Part shown: one piece after another, positions 61,331 through 64,000 of the stretch
Layout of the letters: each line of letters starts with the position of its first letter
Numbering within the stretch: position 1 is the stretch's first letter
Assembly (NCBI GenBank): GCA_963841845.1
Contig: CAWJEG010000007.1
Span: 496,001 to 560,000, forward strand
From: CAVVGZ01 sp963841845
GTDB lineage: Bacteria; Chloroflexota; Anaerolineae; Anaerolineales; Anaerolineaceae
DNA length: 64,000 nt
Direction of reading: 5' to 3'
Program-made: the position numbers and the translations under genes
The notes under the pieces: generated by a model
What the model saw: only the letters and a program-made list of their open reading frames with translations
Database searches by the model: none
What the model was told of the DNA's origin: nothing

Positions 61331-61512
61331 TATTTTTTTCTCTTACAACATAGGTTGGACAGACATTATAAGTCAGCGGGCATTGAAAACCATAGGATAT
61401 TAAACCCCCCTTTGATATGACGATGCGCCCTGCTTCCCGTTACCAGGAAAACCTTCCGCAGGTCAGCCCTTTAATCATCCCGAGGAGTAGTGGATTCCGA
61501 TGGGAATTCCGG

Positions 61513-62955
61513 TCAGCCTTCTTTTGACAGCAAATCCTTCAATAACTGGTTGGTCAGGTTAGGATCGGCTTTTCCGCGGGTCTTGCGCATCACCTGTCCG
61601 ACGAACCAGCCCAGCAGGGATTCCTTGCCTGCCCTATAAGCAGCTACTTCCTGCGGATTTTCCGCCAGGATCTCGCTTACAACTTTTCTAATTGAATCGA
61701 AATCGCTGACCACACCCAGGCCTTCCTCTTCAACAATCTTCCCTGGGGCTTTTCCGTTTTCCTGAATTTTATGCAGCAAAGTCTTTGCCGTGGCGTTGTT
61801 TATTGTATTGGAATCCACCATTTTCAGGATGTCTGCCAGGTAATTTGCTGTCACCTTTAACAAATCTGCGGTGAGATTTAATTCGTTGAGCATGCGCAGG
61901 ATATCATTCATCATCCAGTTGGAAACTTTTTTGGGGTCCCCCCCATAGGCGCTGACCGCCTGTTCATAATAATCGGATAGGGACCTCTCACCGGTCAGGA
62001 TGTCCGCGTCGTATACCGGCAGTTGGTACGCTTCGCAAAAGCGCTGGCGCCTTTGCAGGGGTAGTTCGGGTAGCCTGCTGAGTATTTCCCGTTGCCATTC
62101 ACTGTTCACCTGCAGCGGCAGCAAATCTGGCTCGCGGAAATAACGGTAATCCGCTTCTGTCTCCTTGGAACGCATTTTTTTGAGTTTTCCCTTCTCATCA
62201 TCCCATTCCAGCGTCCAGGATTCAATGCGATGACCGGCTTCGACCTCTTTGATTTGCCGTTCAACTTCTTTCACAATCGCCTCGCCTACGGCGTCGATCG
62301 AATTGACATTCTTGATTTCTGTTTTTGGATTGAGAATAGTTTCACCCTTCAGGCGGATAGAAACATTCGCATCGCAGCGCAGGTGCCCTTTCTCCATATC
62401 TGCTTCGGATACACCGATCCAGCGTAGAAGCTGCCTCAGGCGAATGAGATATTGTGCTGCCTCGTCCCCGCTGCGGATATCTGGTTCTGTTACCATTTCA
62501 ACCAGTGGTACTCCGCAGCGGTTGTAATCCACCCAGCGTTTTCCACCGGCATTTTTAGTTTTGCCTGCATCTTCTTCGATATGCAGCTTATGGATACCAA
62601 CACGGCGGGTGTACCCCTCCGGCATGGGTATATCCAGATGTCCGCCAGTGGCAATGGGTCGGTCATATTGTGAGATCTGGTAGCCCTTTGGCAGGTCGGG
62701 ATAAAAATAATTCTTGCGGTCGAAGAAGGACTCGGATTGAACTTTTGCCCCCATGGCTTCAGCCAATAAAACCGCTTTCTCAACCACGGCTCCATTCAGC
62801 ACCGGCAGCACACCCGGAAGGCCGGTGCAAACCGGGCATATATTGCTGTTGGGTGGTGAATTCCACGAATCTGCACTGCAGGAACAGAAGATTTTAGAGG
62901 AAGTGTTAAGTTGAATATGGGTTTCCAGCCCGATTACAGTTTCGTATTCTGTCAT
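61513..62955 (-). CDS. gatB: Aspartyl/glutamyl-tRNA amidotransferase subunit B
   Basis: The 480-residue GatB, in complex with GatA and GatC, amidates mischarged Glu-tRNA(Gln) or Asp-tRNA(Asn). It starts with YETVIGLETHIQL. Two Cys pairs of the zinc site are in FCSCSADSW and ICPVCTGLPG, and YFYPDLPKGYQISQYDRP follows. The YqeY-like tail is near the end. gatA and gatC are not in the window. Confidence 0.96.
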   Translation of the reverse strand: MTEYETVIGLETHIQLNTSSKIFCSCSADSWNSPPNSNICPVCTGLPGVLPVLNGAVVEKAVLLAEAMGAKVQSESFFDRKNYFYPDLPKGYQISQYDRPIATGGHLDIPMPEGYTRRVGIHKLHIEEDAGKTKNAGGKRWVDYNRCGVPLVEMVTEPDIRSGDEAAQYLIRLRQLLRWIGVSEADMEKGHLRCDANVSIRLKGETILNPKTEIKNVNSIDAVGEAIVKEVERQIKEVEAGHRIESWTLEWDDEKGKLKKMRSKETEADYRYFREPDLLPLQVNSEWQREILSRLPELPLQRRQRFCEAYQLPVYDADILTGERSLSDYYEQAVSAYGGDPKKVSNWMMNDILRMLNELNLTADLLKVTANYLADILKMVDSNTINNATAKTLLHKIQENGKAPGKIVEEEGLGVVSDFDSIRKVVSEILAENPQEVAAYRAGKESLLGWFVGQVMRKTRGKADPNLTNQLLKDLLSKEG

Positions 62956-63152
62956 TTTTTACCTCATCGCCCACTGATACGCTGCCCCTGTAAAGCTCAT
63001 CTTTCACAAGCCTTAAGCTTCACCTATTTTACTATGCTTATAACAAAGGGAAGTCCCTGTTAGGTTATACCGGTAGAGAATAGTCAAATAAGGCAGTAGT
63101 TGCATTCAAACTTTCCGTAGTTTTTCAATACGCATCAGGATGATTCTGTTTT

Positions 63153-63181
63153 TTGCGAATTAATAGTTCTTATGATAAAAT
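63153..63181 (+). promoter_or_regulatory. Promoter of the arsR-acr3 operon, likely leaderless
   Basis: TTGCGA (63153-63158) and TAAAAT (63176-63181) are 17 bp apart. The start codons GTG/ATG/ATG begin at 63188, only 6 bases after the -10. No ribosome site lies before them. A short ATTC/GAAT symmetry at about 63183-63198 could be part of an ArsR operator. Confidence 0.5.
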
Positions 63182-63187
63182 ACATTC

Positions 63188-63607
63188 GTGATGATGAATA
63201 TATCCTCTTCGATATTCACTGAAGAAGAAATTTCTAGGTTTTTTTCCATAATTGGTCAACCGGTCCGGATTCAAATCCTCATGGTGATAGCCGACCAGCA
63301 AGCCTGTGTTTGCCATCTGGAAACTGTCCTGGGGTTGCGCCAGGCAAGTATCTCGCAGCACCTGATGGTATTGCGTAAAGCCGGATTGGTTACCACCCAG
63401 CGTGACGGCCGTAATATTTATTACAAGCTCCAGCAGCCTGAAGTTATTGTCATATTGGAACAAGCTGCCCGTCTCCTGGGGAGCGATCCAGATATACTGC
63501 GATCATTGGCAATCAGGCCAATTCCAGACTGCCCGTGCCCGCAGTGCAATCCCGGTATGGATCCAAAATTGACCTGTCAGAATGCAAGTGCCACCAAATT
63601 AACATAA
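63188..63607 (+). CDS. arsR: ArsR/SmtB family metalloregulator
   Basis: The 139-residue winged-helix repressor has the recognition helix region LRQASISQHLMVLRKAGLV. The metal-sensing Cys pair is in QACVCHLE, at the same place as in ArsR. The C-terminal tail has further Cys (DCPCPQC). It is followed 18 bp later by an arsenite exporter gene, so arsenite is the likely inducer. The start can be GTG 63188 or either ATG that follows at once. Confidence 0.9.
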   Translation: MMMNISSSIFTEEEISRFFSIIGQPVRIQILMVIADQQACVCHLETVLGLRQASISQHLMVLRKAGLVTTQRDGRNIYYKLQQPEVIVILEQAARLLGSDPDILRSLAIRPIPDCPCPQCNPGMDPKLTCQNASATKLT

Positions 63608-63625
63608 ATTAAGGAGAATTTATTT

Positions 63626-64000
63626 ATGGATAATACCAGCGTCACCAAACAGCTTTCTTTTCTGGACCGTTACCTTACTCTATGGATCTTCCTGGCAATG
63701 GCGGTTGGAATTGGCATAGGCTACCTCTTCCCCGAAGCCGTAGCGTCCTTCAACACCGCCGTCTCAATTGGTACAACAAACATCCCCATCGCCATTGGGT
63801 TAATTCTGATGATGTACCCGCCGTTGGCAAAAGTGCACTATGATGAGCTTGGCAAGGTCTTCCGCAACTGGAAGGTGCTCGGCTTGTCATTATTGCAAAA
63901 CTGGATTATTGGTCCCATACTCATGTTCCTGCTCGCCGTCATTTTTTTGCACGATTATCCTGAGTATATGGTTGGCTTGATTATGATCGGCCTGGCGCGC
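63626..64000 (+). CDS. acr3: Arsenite efflux protein Acr3, truncated by the window end
   Basis: Only the first 125 codons are visible. They show the Acr3/BASS-type start: LDRYLTLWIFLAMAVGIGIG, then NIPIAIGLILMMYPPLAKV and NWIIGP. Acr3 expels arsenite through the membrane using proton motive force. AAGGAG precedes the ATG by 8 bases. It is in operon with arsR. The rest of the gene lies beyond the window. Confidence 0.9.
   Translation, partial: MDNTSVTKQLSFLDRYLTLWIFLAMAVGIGIGYLFPEAVASFNTAVSIGTTNIPIAIGLILMMYPPLAKVHYDELGKVFRNWKVLGLSLLQNWIIGPILMFLLAVIFLHDYPEYMVGLIMIGLAR

Overview
The window reads as a piece of a bacterial chromosome of moderate GC content, most plausibly from Chloroflexota, class Anaerolineae. 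This is inference from gene content: an AAA ATPase with an R3H domain, a bacterial translin, DUF3467 next to ssb, many prolipoproteins with Thr/Pro-rich stalks, a SARP-like ATPase regulator with TPR repeats, and a MutS2 with a Smr domain. No rRNA, tRNA, IS element, phage gene or CRISPR array was seen. The sequence is densely coded, and both ends cut through genes.

Layout. 1-5.5 kb: end of an ABC exporter (permease and ATPase), an MFS carrier, a LOG-family protein, msrB and a membrane-anchored PCMT. 5.5-13 kb: a membrane protein with a spermidine-synthase-like domain, a frameshifted gpsA-like gene, a HAD phosphatase overlapping araM (glycerol-1-phosphate dehydrogenase), a TSUP permease and a GyrI-like protein. 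13-24.5 kb: a frameshifted SH3b lipoprotein, a PilZ protein with a near-ideal leaderless promoter, a ParB-like/universal-stress fusion, a WD40 protein, pepT, an alpha/beta hydrolase, a PIG-L deacetylase, and a ComEC whose C-terminal metal site is gone. 24.6-35 kb: a GT-C-like membrane protein, plsC, prsW, a DsbA-cyclophilin fusion lipoprotein, tmk, the R3H ATPase, a GNAT-like protein and pdxT-pdxS. 35-41.4 kb, minus strand: a LysM surface protein, then (in transcription order) ssb, DUF3467, translin, a Cas4-like nuclease split in two membrane-anchored halves, nadK, a B-box-type membrane protein and recN. 41.5-50.6 kb: a lipoprotein, a 1169-residue SARP-like regulator, mutS2 and an ABC-F protein. 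50.6-58.9 kb: a SIMPL lipoprotein, a cupredoxin lipoprotein, an ABC exporter, msrP-msrQ, an amidohydrolase and an M29/NicX-like protein. 59-64 kb: two tandem LysE exporters, an EamA transporter, gatB, and arsR followed by the start of acr3.

How genes work together. The ssb-to-recN block is tightly packed (a 4-bp stop/start overlap, a 1-bp gap, a 13-bp overlap, a roughly 26-bp overlap). It joins ssDNA binding, a translin-type nucleic-acid protein and a Cas4-type nuclease, and is the best candidate here for an undescribed system. MsrB (cytosolic) and MsrPQ (extracytoplasmic) cover methionine sulfoxide repair on both sides of the membrane. araM, the HAD phosphatase and the gpsA-like gene suggest handling of both stereoisomers of glycerol phosphate. 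PrsW, the DsbA-cyclophilin fusion, PCMT and MsrPQ form an extracytoplasmic protein-quality theme.

Caution: two genes carry apparent one-base insertions in short homopolymers, and the Cas4-like gene pair could be joined by one added A. Assembly or sequencing error must be excluded before biological meaning is given to these breaks.
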